DNA of 64,000 nucleotides from Methylophaga sp. OBS4 (GTDB lineage Bacteria > Pseudomonadota > Gammaproteobacteria > Nitrosococcales > Methylophagaceae), in contig NZ_JAPDMV010000007.1 in the NCBI RefSeq assembly GCF_026319305.1, forward strand, positions 18,224 through 82,223. The letters run 5' to 3'. The notes under the pieces are model-generated. The model searched no databases. It worked only from the letters and a program-made list of their open reading frames with translations, and was not told where the DNA came from. Positions within the stretch are counted from its first letter, which is position 1, and each line of letters begins with the position of its first letter. This document shows, in pieces, positions 8,430 to 17,700 of the stretch. A program made the translations under genes and the position numbers.

Positions 8430-9098
8430 ATGAAACTATCTTTATATTTGACCGCCTTTGTGATGCTGACTTTATCAGCCTTGTCACTGGCCGATGTACA
8501 ACAGGATGTGTCTCAGCTGCAAAAACGTTGGGCACAAATTAATTACACAATGAAAGGCGAAGATCAGAACAAATCCTTTGAAGACCTGATTGAACAGGCC
8601 AATCAGGCAGTAGCATCGAATCCGGGCAGCGCAGAAACATTGATATGGCGCGGTATTATCCAATCGAGTTATGCCGGAGCCAAAGGGGGGCTGGGAGCCT
8701 TATCATTGGCCAAAGCAGCCCGGGCTGATCTGGAGCAGGCGTTGAAAATAAATGATAAGGCTTTGGCCGGATCTGCCTACACCAGCCTGGGCACTTTGTA
8801 TTTCAAAGTGCCTGGATGGCCACTCGGTTTTGGCAATGATGGCAAAGCAGAGGCTCTACTTAAAAAAGCGTTATTAATCAATCCAAATGGCATTGACAGT
8901 AACTATTTTTATGGTGAATTTCTTGCCGAGCAAAGAAAATACGAGCAAGCTGAGAAATATTTACTGAAAGCACAGCAGGCCCCGGCAAGACCCGAACGGC
9001 CGCTGGCAGATAAAGGCCGTCATCAGGAGATAAATGCCGCTTTGGATAAAGTCCGCTACCAATTGAAGAGTCAAAGTCATGCAAGTATTACTCATTGA
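8430..9098 (+). CDS. Periplasmic TPR-repeat protein
   Basis: 222 residues with a signal peptide (cleavage near LSLADVQ, residue ~22). Two to three tetratricopeptide-like helix pairs follow: AETLIWRGIIQSSYAG..., AYTSLGTLYFKVPGWP and DSNYFYGEFLAEQRKYEQAEKYLL. This suggests a protein-protein scaffold in the periplasm. It ends inside the response-regulator gene (20-nt overlap), so it belongs to the same transcript. It may couple the pathway to the envelope or to the sensor kinase. No catalytic motif is seen. Confidence 0.85.
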   Translation: MKLSLYLTAFVMLTLSALSLADVQQDVSQLQKRWAQINYTMKGEDQNKSFEDLIEQANQAVASNPGSAETLIWRGIIQSSYAGAKGGLGALSLAKAARADLEQALKINDKALAGSAYTSLGTLYFKVPGWPLGFGNDGKAEALLKKALLINPNGIDSNYFYGEFLAEQRKYEQAEKYLLKAQQAPARPERPLADKGRHQEINAALDKVRYQLKSQSHASITH

Positions 9099-9735
9099 GG
9101 ACGATCCATCGCTGGCTCAAGGCTTGAAAACATCACTCGGTCATGAGGGTTTTACCGTCAACCACCTCAGTCAGGGACAACAGGGACTAAACAGCATCGC
9201 CATATCAGAGCCTGATATTGTCGTGCTGGATCTGGGGTTACCGGATATGGATGGAAACGAAGTGCTGAAAAAAATCCGTCAGCAAAGTGCCGAACTGCCG
9301 ATTTTAATTCTGACAGCACGGGCTACGCTTGAAGACAAGGTCGGTGGGCTTGATGCCGGCGCTGATGATTATCTTGCCAAACCTTTTGAAATTGATGAAT
9401 TACTGGCCAGATTAAGGGTATTTGAGCGCCGTCTCAGCAGCCTCAAACATGCAGGCCTGACAGTCGGTGAGGTAACCATTGACACCAAAGCCCAACAGGT
9501 GACGGTGGCAGGAAAAGAAATTGAACTGTCGAGACGGGAATATATGCTGCTGAAAATGCTGATGGAAAATGTCGGCCGTGTGCAAACTCGCGACAGCCTG
9601 GAAAACAAACTTTACAGTTGGGGCGATGAGATTGCCAGCAATGCGATTGAGGTCCATATTCATCATCTGCGCAAGAAGTTACCGGATCAATTTATCAAAA
9701 CAGTGCGTGGTGTAGGCTACACAATTAAACCTTAA
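9079..9735 (+). CDS. OmpR-family response regulator (QseB/PmrA-like)
   Basis: 218 residues. The receiver domain (1-115) has the acidic pair EDD (7-9), the phosphoacceptor Asp in VVLDLGLPDMDG (~51), TAR and K in YLAKPFEID (~102). A winged-helix DNA-binding domain follows, ending HIHHLRKKL...GVGYTIKP. This QseB/PmrA subgroup binds tandem TTAA-type repeats, and three such sites lie in this window (3334, 4729, 12914). The start overlaps the TPR gene by 20 nt and the stop overlaps the kinase start by 1 nt (TAATG). Confidence 0.95.
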   Translation: MQVLLIEDDPSLAQGLKTSLGHEGFTVNHLSQGQQGLNSIAISEPDIVVLDLGLPDMDGNEVLKKIRQQSAELPILILTARATLEDKVGGLDAGADDYLAKPFEIDELLARLRVFERRLSSLKHAGLTVGEVTIDTKAQQVTVAGKEIELSRREYMLLKMLMENVGRVQTRDSLENKLYSWGDEIASNAIEVHIHHLRKKLPDQFIKTVRGVGYTIKP

Positions 9736-11063
9736 TGAAATCAATACGTCTTTATCTGTTACTGGCCTTGCTGGCCACGATCACACTGGTTAACTTTGTG
9801 TCGCTGTTACATGGCTACCAGTCCAGTATGGAAAAGGCGCAGCAGCTATTTGATTCACGCCTGGAAAGCACCGCCAGACTGATAGCTTCGGCCAACTCAG
9901 AACAAGTCGAACAGCACCGTATCGCAGAACAACAGACGCCTTATACATATTTTCAAATTTGGGGCAGTGGCGGCAGACAGTTACTGACCCGATCGAGAAA
10001 CGCACCGGAACAGATTACCGGGGAGCTAGAACAGGGATTTCACGATATTAACCATGCCAGCTATCGCTGGCGTAATTTTGTATACCGTGATCAATATCTG
10101 AACCGTTGGATTGTAGTGGCTGAAAGGATCGATGTTCGCTATACGCTCGCTGAAGAAGTTGTATTGGAATCCTTACTGCCCATTGTGATGGCAATTCCTG
10201 TCTCAGCTTTAATTATATGGATAGCCGTCGGTATTGGCTTGAAGCCATTGCGTGATTTTGCTGAGCAGATTCGACGCAAGCGTGCCGATGATTTGAGTCC
10301 GATTGAACTGAAACGCATTCCCAAAGAACTGACTACCGTCGTCCATAATACCAATGCGTTGTTATTGCGCCTTGATGAAGCCTTTGAGCGGGAACAGCGG
10401 TTTTCTGCCGATGCGGCGCATGAACTGCGCACCCCCATCAGTGTGCTGAAAGTGCATTTGCATAATTTGCGTACCCGCCTGGGTAATCAGGATGAAGATC
10501 TGAACTTGCTCAGAGAAGGTGTTGAAAGAATGGGGCATCTGATTGAACAGATTCTGGCTTTATACCGTACTTCACCGGATCAGGCTGCAGTCAAATTTGA
10601 AGCCGTTGATTTGTACTCGTTGGCGCAAAACCTTATCGCCCGTGATTTTGATAACTTTGAGCGCAAGCAGCAAACCATTGAATTGGAAGGTGAACATACC
10701 GTTATCAATGCTAATGCTTTCGCGCTGGAAACATTGCTGCACAACCTGTTAACTAATGCTAATAAATATACACCCGCGGGCGGGCAAATCTGCGTAGCGG
10801 TTAAAACCAAACCGGCAGGTTGCCTGCTGAGTGTGGAAGATTCCGGACCCGGTATCCCTGCACAACAACATCAACGTGTGTTTGAGCGTTTCTATAGGCT
10901 GCATGGTGATCAGCATTTCAGCGGTGTCATCGGTTGTGGTCTCGGCCTCACTATCGTCAAACATATTGTGGATTTGCATCAGGGCCAAATCGAACTGGGG
11001 CAATCCCGCTTCGAACATGGTTTAAAAGTAACCGTTTATTTTCCGTCTGAGATCAAGGTTTGA
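9735..11063 (+). CDS. Sensor histidine kinase (QseC-like)
   Basis: 442 residues. TM1 spans residues ~5-25, then a ~130-residue periplasmic sensor, TM2 at ~150-172, a HAMP-like linker, HisKA with the phospho-His in FSADAAHELRTP, and an HATPase domain with N-box LLTNANKYT, G1 EDSGPGIP, F-box FERFYR and G2 GCGLGLTIVKH. It is the cognate partner of the regulator immediately upstream. The periplasmic loop has no ExxE iron motif of the classical PmrB type, so the signal is open. The following iron-permease genes suggest a metal or envelope signal (inference). Confidence 0.95.
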   Translation: MKSIRLYLLLALLATITLVNFVSLLHGYQSSMEKAQQLFDSRLESTARLIASANSEQVEQHRIAEQQTPYTYFQIWGSGGRQLLTRSRNAPEQITGELEQGFHDINHASYRWRNFVYRDQYLNRWIVVAERIDVRYTLAEEVVLESLLPIVMAIPVSALIIWIAVGIGLKPLRDFAEQIRRKRADDLSPIELKRIPKELTTVVHNTNALLLRLDEAFEREQRFSADAAHELRTPISVLKVHLHNLRTRLGNQDEDLNLLREGVERMGHLIEQILALYRTSPDQAAVKFEAVDLYSLAQNLIARDFDNFERKQQTIELEGEHTVINANAFALETLLHNLLTNANKYTPAGGQICVAVKTKPAGCLLSVEDSGPGIPAQQHQRVFERFYRLHGDQHFSGVIGCGLGLTIVKHIVDLHQGQIELGQSRFEHGLKVTVYFPSEIKV

Positions 11064-11386
11064 TGACTAGATTAAGTATATTTATGCTCTGGATGATATT
11101 ACCGACAGTTCTGTGGGCAGCCCCGCCAGTGATAGAAATCGAAATACGTGATCACCTTTTCTTTCCCGATGAAATCTGGATTCCGGCTGGTACCAAAGTC
11201 AAATTGCTGGTTAAAAATCTGGATCCCACCGCAGAGGAATTCGAAAGTTATGAGCTTAACCGTGAAAAAGTGATCGCCGGCCACAGTCAGGCAGTGATTT
11301 TTATTGGCCCCTTATCTCCCGGCACGTATCCGTTTTTTGGTGAATTTTTTCCCAAGACGGCTCAAGGCAAAGTGATTGTGGAGTAA
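11063..11386 (+). CDS. Periplasmic cupredoxin-like protein of an FTR1-type iron system
   Basis: About 107 residues from the ATG at 11063, which overlaps the kinase stop. An in-frame TTG at 11060 is an unlikely alternative. Signal peptide 1-18 (ending VLWAAPP) is followed by a small all-beta cupredoxin domain: IEIRDHLFFPDEIWIPAGTK, then LSPGTYPFFGEFFP. The usual blue-copper Cys is absent, as in the cupredoxin domains of EfeO/FtrB proteins. It probably handles iron (oxidation or delivery) for the FTR1 permease 2 nt downstream. Confidence 0.8.
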   Translation: MTRLSIFMLWMILPTVLWAAPPVIEIEIRDHLFFPDEIWIPAGTKVKLLVKNLDPTAEEFESYELNREKVIAGHSQAVIFIGPLSPGTYPFFGEFFPKTAQGKVIVE

Positions 11387-11388
11387 AC

Positions 11389-12168
11389 ATGTTATTAAAT
11401 GCTGTCATTATCATTTTGCGAGAAGTACTGGAAGCGTCCTTGATTATCAGTGTGTTTCTGGCTTTAAGTCAATTGCTGGAACGTAACCTCTGGTGGGTAT
11501 TGTTTGCGATGCTGATGGGCATTGTCGGCGGTTTTGTCTACGCCTCCACCATCAGCCAGATCTCAGCGGCGCTGGAAGGGGTAGGGCAGGAAGTCGTCAA
11601 TGCCTGCCTGCATACGCTTATCTATTTATCGTTACTGCTGTTTGTGGTCGCCGTACTGCATCCGCAAAATCCGCGCTGGCATCGAATCACACTGATTTCC
11701 ATAATAGTGGCAGTTATTATTGCTATTGCCCGTGAAGGCTCAGAAATCATTCTCTATATCAGCGGTTTCATAGGCATGCCCGAGCTATTACAGCCAGTAT
11801 TACTTGGCGGGGCGGTAGGTGCGGGTATTGGCGTGAGTGTCGGGGTGTTTTTTTATTATCTGCTGGTGAATATGCACCCACGCTATGGCCTCTGGTTGGG
11901 TTATTTCATTCTGCTGCTGGTCGCGGGCAGCATGATGTCTCAGGCGGTTGAGTTTCTGATCCAGGCTGATTTTATTACTGTCACCGCACCGGCCTGGGAC
12001 AGCTCAGGCTGGATCAGTGAACACTCGGCAGCCGGCCAATTACTTTATGCGTTGATTGGTTACGAAGCAACACCGGCACCGGTTCAGGTGGTGGTCTATT
12101 TTAGTAGCATCGGCCTGTTATTGTTGCTCTCCGCCATCAGTTTTTATCGCCACCGCAGGAGCAATTGA
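11389..12168 (+). CDS. FTR1-family high-affinity iron permease
   Basis: 259 residues, about seven membrane helices. Both REXXE iron-translocation motifs are present: REVLE (residues ~11-15) in helix 1 and REGSE (~115) in helix 4. The family imports ferric iron coupled to oxidation or ferrous iron under acidic/low-oxygen conditions. With the cupredoxin gene just upstream it resembles a minimal Ftr system lacking the P19-like FtrA and the ferredoxin FtrD. It belongs to the operon run that begins at 4796, so iron uptake and the diiron oxidase may be co-regulated. Confidence 0.9.
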   Translation: MLLNAVIIILREVLEASLIISVFLALSQLLERNLWWVLFAMLMGIVGGFVYASTISQISAALEGVGQEVVNACLHTLIYLSLLLFVVAVLHPQNPRWHRITLISIIVAVIIAIAREGSEIILYISGFIGMPELLQPVLLGGAVGAGIGVSVGVFFYYLLVNMHPRYGLWLGYFILLLVAGSMMSQAVEFLIQADFITVTAPAWDSSGWISEHSAAGQLLYALIGYEATPAPVQVVVYFSSIGLLLLLSAISFYRHRRSN

Positions 12169-12171
12169 GTC

Positions 12172-12870
12172 ATGGTGACTTGGGTATATAGATTCAAATT
12201 TGTTTTTACGGTTTGTTTTATTGTTGTCAGTAGCGCATTGCAAGCGGATGGTTCGGCTATAGACAAGATTTATCATCCATATGTACAACCGCTGGAAAGA
12301 GAAATCGAGTGGCGAATGGTCGGTGCCGATGGCGATCATAAACAACGTCTGGGTTTGGGTAAATCGCTGTCAGATCGGCTGTTCGTTGAGGGGTATCTGA
12401 TCGCTGAAGAGCAGGGGGACACCTTTCGTTTGAGTGCTTATGAAATTGAAGCGAAATGGCAGCTCACAGAGCAGGGTGAATATGCCATCGACTGGGGCCT
12501 GCTGACTGAACTGGAGAAAGCGCATAAAGAGAATGAATGGGAACTGGCAACGGCGTTATTGATGGAGAAAGAATGGGGGCGCTGGGTCGGCACAGCTAAT
12601 TTATGGCTCAAATATGAATGGGGGGATGAGATTAAAGACGAGATCGAAACGGCCCTGGGATTACAGACACGTTATCGTCTTTCGCCACAGTTTGAACCGG
12701 CACTCGAATTGTATGCGGGCCAGAATACCCGCGCACTGGGCCCGGTGGTAATGGGTGATGTGCGTTTTACTGCCGGTAAAAAACTGCACTGGGAAACCGG
12801 CGTATTGCTCGGACTGGACAGCAAGACGCCGGGGGCGACCTTGCGGTTCCTGGCCGAATACGAGTTCTAG
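12172..12870 (+). CDS. Putative outer-membrane beta-barrel protein, unknown function
   Basis: 232 residues, starting 3 nt after the permease stop. The N-terminal ~25 residues form a signal sequence (ending SSALQADG). The rest has alternating hydrophobic/polar strands (EIEWRMVGADGDHKQRLGLG, YEIEAKWQLTEQGEYAIDWG) and ends with an aromatic residue (LAEYEF), the usual BAM signature of barrels. I do not recognise a named family. It may be a porin-like or sensor partner of the FTR1 genes upstream. It is the last gene before the next PmrA/QseB-like box. Confidence 0.7.
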   Translation: MVTWVYRFKFVFTVCFIVVSSALQADGSAIDKIYHPYVQPLEREIEWRMVGADGDHKQRLGLGKSLSDRLFVEGYLIAEEQGDTFRLSAYEIEAKWQLTEQGEYAIDWGLLTELEKAHKENEWELATALLMEKEWGRWVGTANLWLKYEWGDEIKDEIETALGLQTRYRLSPQFEPALELYAGQNTRALGPVVMGDVRFTAGKKLHWETGVLLGLDSKTPGATLRFLAEYEF

Positions 12871-12913
12871 CGGAGCTGTCGGGCTACCTGTCCGATCAAG
12901 GTAACAGCAGGGT

Positions 12914-12930
12914 GTTAAGCTTGACTTAAT
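12914..12930 (+). promoter_or_regulatory. PmrA/QseB-type tandem box before the metal-efflux cassette
   Basis: GTTAAG (12914-12919), CTTGA, CTTAAT (12925-12930), 45 bp before the methyltransferase start. Same 6-5-6 layout as at 3334 and 4729, with the TTAAGCTT core shared by all three. A further TTTAAC follows at 12930-12935. It links the 13-18 kb cassette to the same regulator. Confidence 0.6.
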
Positions 12931-12975
12931 TTAACTTCGCCACAATCAGGCTGACTTAAATGCTGAAGGTCAGCC

Positions 12976-13653
12976 ATGAAATCACTGCAACAAAACAAGG
13001 AACTCGAGTTTTCGAGCAAGTACGACCAGGTTCACGCCTTGTCCTATTTCGTCAAACATGAAAATAGCTTCTGGCGACGGCTGTCGAACAAGCGGGAGCA
13101 GCATCTTGCCCGCAAGGCATTGCACCTTGCCGGCAATCCCCATTCGGTGCTGGATCTGCCTTGTGGCACCGGCCGGTTCTGGTCGATGCTGGCCGAGCGC
13201 CCTGATCGCGAAATCCATGCCTGCGATTACAGCCAAGAGATGATCAATACCGGGCTGCAATACCGACCGGCTGAACTGGTTGATAGGGTGAGTACATTCC
13301 AGGCCTCGGCATTTTCTCTGCCAGTGGAGGATGGTTTTGTCGACACCGTGTTCTGTATACGGTTGCTGCACCACATCGGCGACCATGACGATCGCATGCA
13401 TATCCTGCGTGAGTTTCATCGCGTGGCCCGCGACACGGTCATTGTGTCCCTATGGGTAGACGGTAATATCAGGTCATGGAAACGCAAACGGCTGGAACGG
13501 AAGCGAGACAAGCGCCCTTACCAAAACCGATTCGTGATTCCACGAACTGTCATCGAGTCCGAAATGAAACTGGCCGGTTTCGAGATAACAGCACGGCTCG
13601 ATTTCATACCGTTTATGTCAATGTGGCGTTTTTACATACTAAAAAAATGCTGA
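12976..13653 (+). CDS. Class I SAM-dependent methyltransferase
   Basis: 225 residues. The SAM-binding motif I is VLDLPCGTGRFW (residues ~59-70), motif II HACDYSQEM, and motif III/IV FVDTVFCIRLLHHI, as in UbiE/Methyltransf_11-type enzymes. The N-terminus is rich in charged residues and there is no signal peptide. The substrate is unknown. Its gene is first in a unit with a heavy-metal RND exporter, and its stop lies inside the beginning of the adaptor frame. A metalloid or small-molecule substrate would fit the context but is speculative. Confidence 0.85.
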   Translation: MKSLQQNKELEFSSKYDQVHALSYFVKHENSFWRRLSNKREQHLARKALHLAGNPHSVLDLPCGTGRFWSMLAERPDREIHACDYSQEMINTGLQYRPAELVDRVSTFQASAFSLPVEDGFVDTVFCIRLLHHIGDHDDRMHILREFHRVARDTVIVSLWVDGNIRSWKRKRLERKRDKRPYQNRFVIPRTVIESEMKLAGFEITARLDFIPFMSMWRFYILKKC

Positions 13654-13661
13654 GCCAACTC

Positions 13662-14753
13662 ATGGAGAATACCGTGGTGCGTTATCTAGTAGTTGTTGGA
13701 CTGTACCTGCTCTCGCCACTGGCCGGGGCTTTTTCACTTAGCGACGCCGAAATACGCAACCTCGGCATAGAACTGGCCGTGCCCAAGTCTGCGTCCCAGT
13801 CCCTTAGCGATCATTACCCGGCCAAGGTTGCCGTCCCCAACACCTCGCTGCATGTCGTGCATGCGCCGCAGGAAGGCATCATCGTCAACATGCTGGTCGC
13901 TGAGGGTGATGTGGTCGAACAGGGACAATTGCTGGCAACCCTGAACAGCCCGCAACTACTGATGCTGCAAAGCGATTATTTGCAAGCCTATAGCCTGCTG
14001 CGGCAACTCCGGGAAGATATGCAGCGGGACAAGCAGTTGTATGAGGAAGGCATCATCGCCGAACGCCGTTACCTGCAGTCGAAAACCCGCTACCAGCAGC
14101 AACAGACTAATGTCGACAGCTATGCCAAGACCCTGCACCTGTCCGGTATGTCCGATGAAGATGTGAACAAGCTGGCCAGTGGCCGCCTGCTCGACAGCAC
14201 ACTCAATATCCATGCACCGTCAACGGGGGTGGTGATGCAGCAGCAGGCCTTTGCCGGTCAACGTGTCAGCGCCGCCGATCCGCTGTACCAACTGGCGGAC
14301 TTATCCATACTGTGGCTAGAGATCCATGTGCCGCTGGCCATTGCCAGACAGACCGAAAAAAATGACCAGGTGCTCACCTGTGAACGCAATATTACCGCTA
14401 CTGTGACGACAATAGGCAGGCAGGTACACGAGGTGGATCAAGGCGTGCTGGTGCGGGCGGTCGTCAGCGAAAATACCGACATGCTGACACCGGGCGAATT
14501 CACCCAGGTATGCTTCGTCATGAATGAACAGGTCTCGCTGTACATCGTGCCCAGAAATGCCCTGTTTCGTTACCAGGACACCCCGTCGGTATTCCTGATC
14601 CGCAATGGTGAGGTTACGTTGCTGCCGGTGGAAGTGGCCAGCGAACAGGAAGAAACCCTGATTATCAAGGCCGAGATGGCGCAGGACAGCCGGATAGTTA
14701 TCAGCGGCACCGCCGCGCTGAAAGCGGCCTGGATGGATCAGGAAGGGAATTGA
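13662..14753 (+). CDS. HME-type RND efflux adaptor (CzcB/CusB-like)
   Basis: About 363 residues from the ATG at 13662. Other possible starts are ATG 13647 and GTG 13674; the latter has GGAG six bases upstream. A signal peptide (VVVGLYLLSPLAGAFS) precedes a lipoyl/barrel-sandwich half (VHAPQEGIIVNMLVAEGDVVEQGQ), a helical hairpin (~100-165) and the second lipoyl half (LNIHAPSTGVVMQQ). It bridges the pump encoded 4 nt downstream to an outer-membrane channel. No TolC-type gene is present in this cassette, so it probably borrows one, for example 3458-4696. Confidence 0.9.
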   Translation: MENTVVRYLVVVGLYLLSPLAGAFSLSDAEIRNLGIELAVPKSASQSLSDHYPAKVAVPNTSLHVVHAPQEGIIVNMLVAEGDVVEQGQLLATLNSPQLLMLQSDYLQAYSLLRQLREDMQRDKQLYEEGIIAERRYLQSKTRYQQQQTNVDSYAKTLHLSGMSDEDVNKLASGRLLDSTLNIHAPSTGVVMQQQAFAGQRVSAADPLYQLADLSILWLEIHVPLAIARQTEKNDQVLTCERNITATVTTIGRQVHEVDQGVLVRAVVSENTDMLTPGEFTQVCFVMNEQVSLYIVPRNALFRYQDTPSVFLIRNGEVTLLPVEVASEQEETLIIKAEMAQDSRIVISGTAALKAAWMDQEGN

Positions 14754-14757
14754 TTAC

Positions 14758-17700
14758 ATGATTCTGGACGCCCTGATTCGCTTCTCCCTCAGCCAGCGAT
14801 TGTTGATGCTGCTGGCTGTGTTCGCGCTGGCCGGCCTCGGCTGGAGGGCATTCAATCTGACACCTATTGACGCCTTTCCCGATGTGTCGACTACCCAGGT
14901 TAAGATCATTCTCAAGGCATCTGGCATGACCCCGGAAGAGGTGGAAACCCGCATTACCGCGCTGGTCGAGGTAGAAATGCTGGGCATACCGAAGCAGCGC
15001 ATGCTGCGTTCCATCGTCAAGTATGGCCTGACCGATATCACTGTCGATTTCGAGGAAGGCACTGATATTTACTGGGCGCGCCAGCAGGTTGCCGAGCGCC
15101 TGGGTGCTATCCGTGATGTGCTGCCAGAGGGGCTCGAGGGCGGGTTGGCGCCGATGACCACACCGCTGGGCGAGATGTTCATGTTTACCGTCAACAGTGA
15201 ACGCATGTCGCTGACGGAGCGGCGGGAATTGCTGGACTGGGTGATCAGGCCGGCTCTGCGCAGTGTACCAGGCGTGGCCGACGTCAACTCGCTGGGCGGT
15301 AGGGTCAAAACCTTCGAGGTGGTGCCGAATCTGCAGCGCATGGCGGCGATGAATATCTCACTTGCGGATATTGAGGCTGCGGTTGCCGACAACAACCGTA
15401 ACGACGGCTCCGGTCGCATCAGTGAAGGCGAGGAAGTGCTGTTGGTTCGTGCGCAGGGTAGCATACAGCAGATCGAGGATCTGAACCGGATCGTGGTCAA
15501 ATCCGATTATGCCGAGCAGGTATTGCTGCCTCAGGTCGCCAATATCCGCATCGGTGCGTTGACCCGTTACGGTGCCGTCAGCAAGGATGGCCGGGGTGAA
15601 GCAGTACAGGGGCTGGTGCTGGGCCTGCGCGGCGCCAATGCGAAACAGGTCATCCAGGGTATCGAGGCAAGACTGGATAAGCTCAAGCCATCGCTGCCGG
15701 AGGACGTTACCATTGACGTGTTCTACAACCGCGGTGAACTGGTTTCCGATGCGATTCATACCGTTACCAAGGCGCTGATGGAAGCGGTGGTGCTAGTCTT
15801 GCTGTTGTTGCTGCTGTTCCTGGGTAATCTGCGCGCAGCCATCACCGTGGCACTGGTGCTACCGCTGGCGGCAATGGTGACTTTCATCCTGATGCGTCAG
15901 TTTAACCTGTCCGCCAACCTGATGAGTCTGGGCGGCCTGACCATTGCCATCGGCATGCTGGTCGATGCCGCAGTCGTGGTAGTGGAAAATGTAGTTTCGC
16001 AACTTACAGACAAAAAACGAGCGGCCGTGTTGCCGAGGCTGCATCTGATTTACCGTGCCGTCAAGGATGTTGCCGTGCCTGTCACATCGGGCATTGTCAT
16101 CATTATCATCGTGTTCCTGCCACTGTTGACCCTGCAGGGACTGGAAGGCAAGCTGTTCATTCCGGTCGCCCTCACCATTGTGTTCGCGCTGGCTGGGTCC
16201 CTGCTGCTTTCGCTTACCGTGATCCCGGTGCTGGCCTCGTTCCTGTTGACCCGGGTGTCGCATGAAGAGCCCTGGCTGCCGAGGATGCTCAAGCGACTGT
16301 ACGAACCGGTTCTGGACTGGTCATTGTCCCATGGGGCCTGGATTATCGGCATCGCGGTTGCGTTGCTGATTGCCGCCGGCGTTCTCTATACCCAGGTCGG
16401 CAAAACCTTCATGCCGACGATGGATGAGGGTGACTTGATCGTGCAACTGGAAAAACTCCCTTCCATTTCACTGGAACAGTCCGTCGATATCGACCGGCGC
16501 GTGCAGCAGGCTTTACTGGAACGTGTGCCCGACATTACCGGCATTGTCGCCCGCACCGGGGCCGACGAACTGGGCCTGGATCCGATGGGGCTCAATGAAA
16601 CCGATACCTTTCTTGTTCTCAAGCCACGTGAGCAGTGGCAAAGTGCCGACAAGGAAGTATTGAAGCAGCGGATCCGTGAGGTTCTCGACGGTTTCCCCGG
16701 GTTGATCTATGGTTTCACCCAGCCGATTGAAATGCGGGTGTCCGAAATGCTGACCGGTGTGCGTGGCGACCTCGCCATCAAGGTATTCGGCGAAGATGGT
16801 CATCAACTCAGTGAACTGGCCAACCGCATCGTGGGCCTCGTTTCCACTATCGATGGCGCGGATGATGTCATCACCACACAGACAGAGGGCGCCCAGTATT
16901 ACCAGCTCGAAATTGACGAGCTTGCTATCGGCCGGCTCGGGCTGACGGTCGAAGAAGTGTTGCCGCAACTTCGCCTGCTTATTGAAGGCCGGCAAGTCGG
17001 CACCGTATACCAGTCCGCAAGGCGCTATCCACTGGTGATAAAAGGCGAGCAAGCCATGCGACGCTCGGCGGCTGCCTTCGCCGGCAGTCGCCTTGTGGTG
17101 AGTGAGAACCGCCGCATCGCGGTTTCCGATATTGCCAGTCTTAAACGGGTGGAAGGCCCGGTTGCAACCAAGCGTGAACAAGGCCAACGCATGGCCGTAG
17201 TCGTGGCGAATGTCAGCAACCGCGACCTGGTCAGTTTTGTTGAGGAGGCCCAGCGACTGGTCAATGAGACGATTGAATTGCCGGTCGGTTACAGCCTGTC
17301 ATGGGGTGGCCAGTTCGAGAACCAGCAACGCGCCGCCAAGCGCCTGATGATCGTCATTCCGGTCGCACTGGTACTGATTTTCCTGCTGTTGTTTTCGACC
17401 TTCCATTCACTGCGGCAGGCAACGTTGGTAATGAGCAATGTGCCGTTTGCGATGGTCGGCGGCATCGCGGCCCTGTGGGTGACTGGGGAATACATGTCCG
17501 TACCCGCCTCGGTTGGCTTTATCGCGCTTCTGGGCATTGCCGTACTCAACGGCGTGGTCATGGTGACTTACTTCAATGATTTGCTGGCCAGGGGCATGAA
17601 AGTCGGCGATGCCGTCAGAGAGGGCGCGTTGAGACGTTTGCGCCCGGTCTTGATGACAGCGACCATAGCCGCGTTCGGCTTGGTGCCCCTGCTGTTTGCC

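Noticed and set aside
13476..13661. Upstream extension of the HME adaptor frame inside the methyltransferase gene
   Set aside because: The signal peptide begins at the 13662/13674 starts; the extension is a shadow of the methyltransferase frame.
16050..16352. Several long antisense frames inside the HME pump gene (for example here and 16513-17187)
   Set aside because: High-GC antisense shadows of a well-supported RND gene; no motifs.
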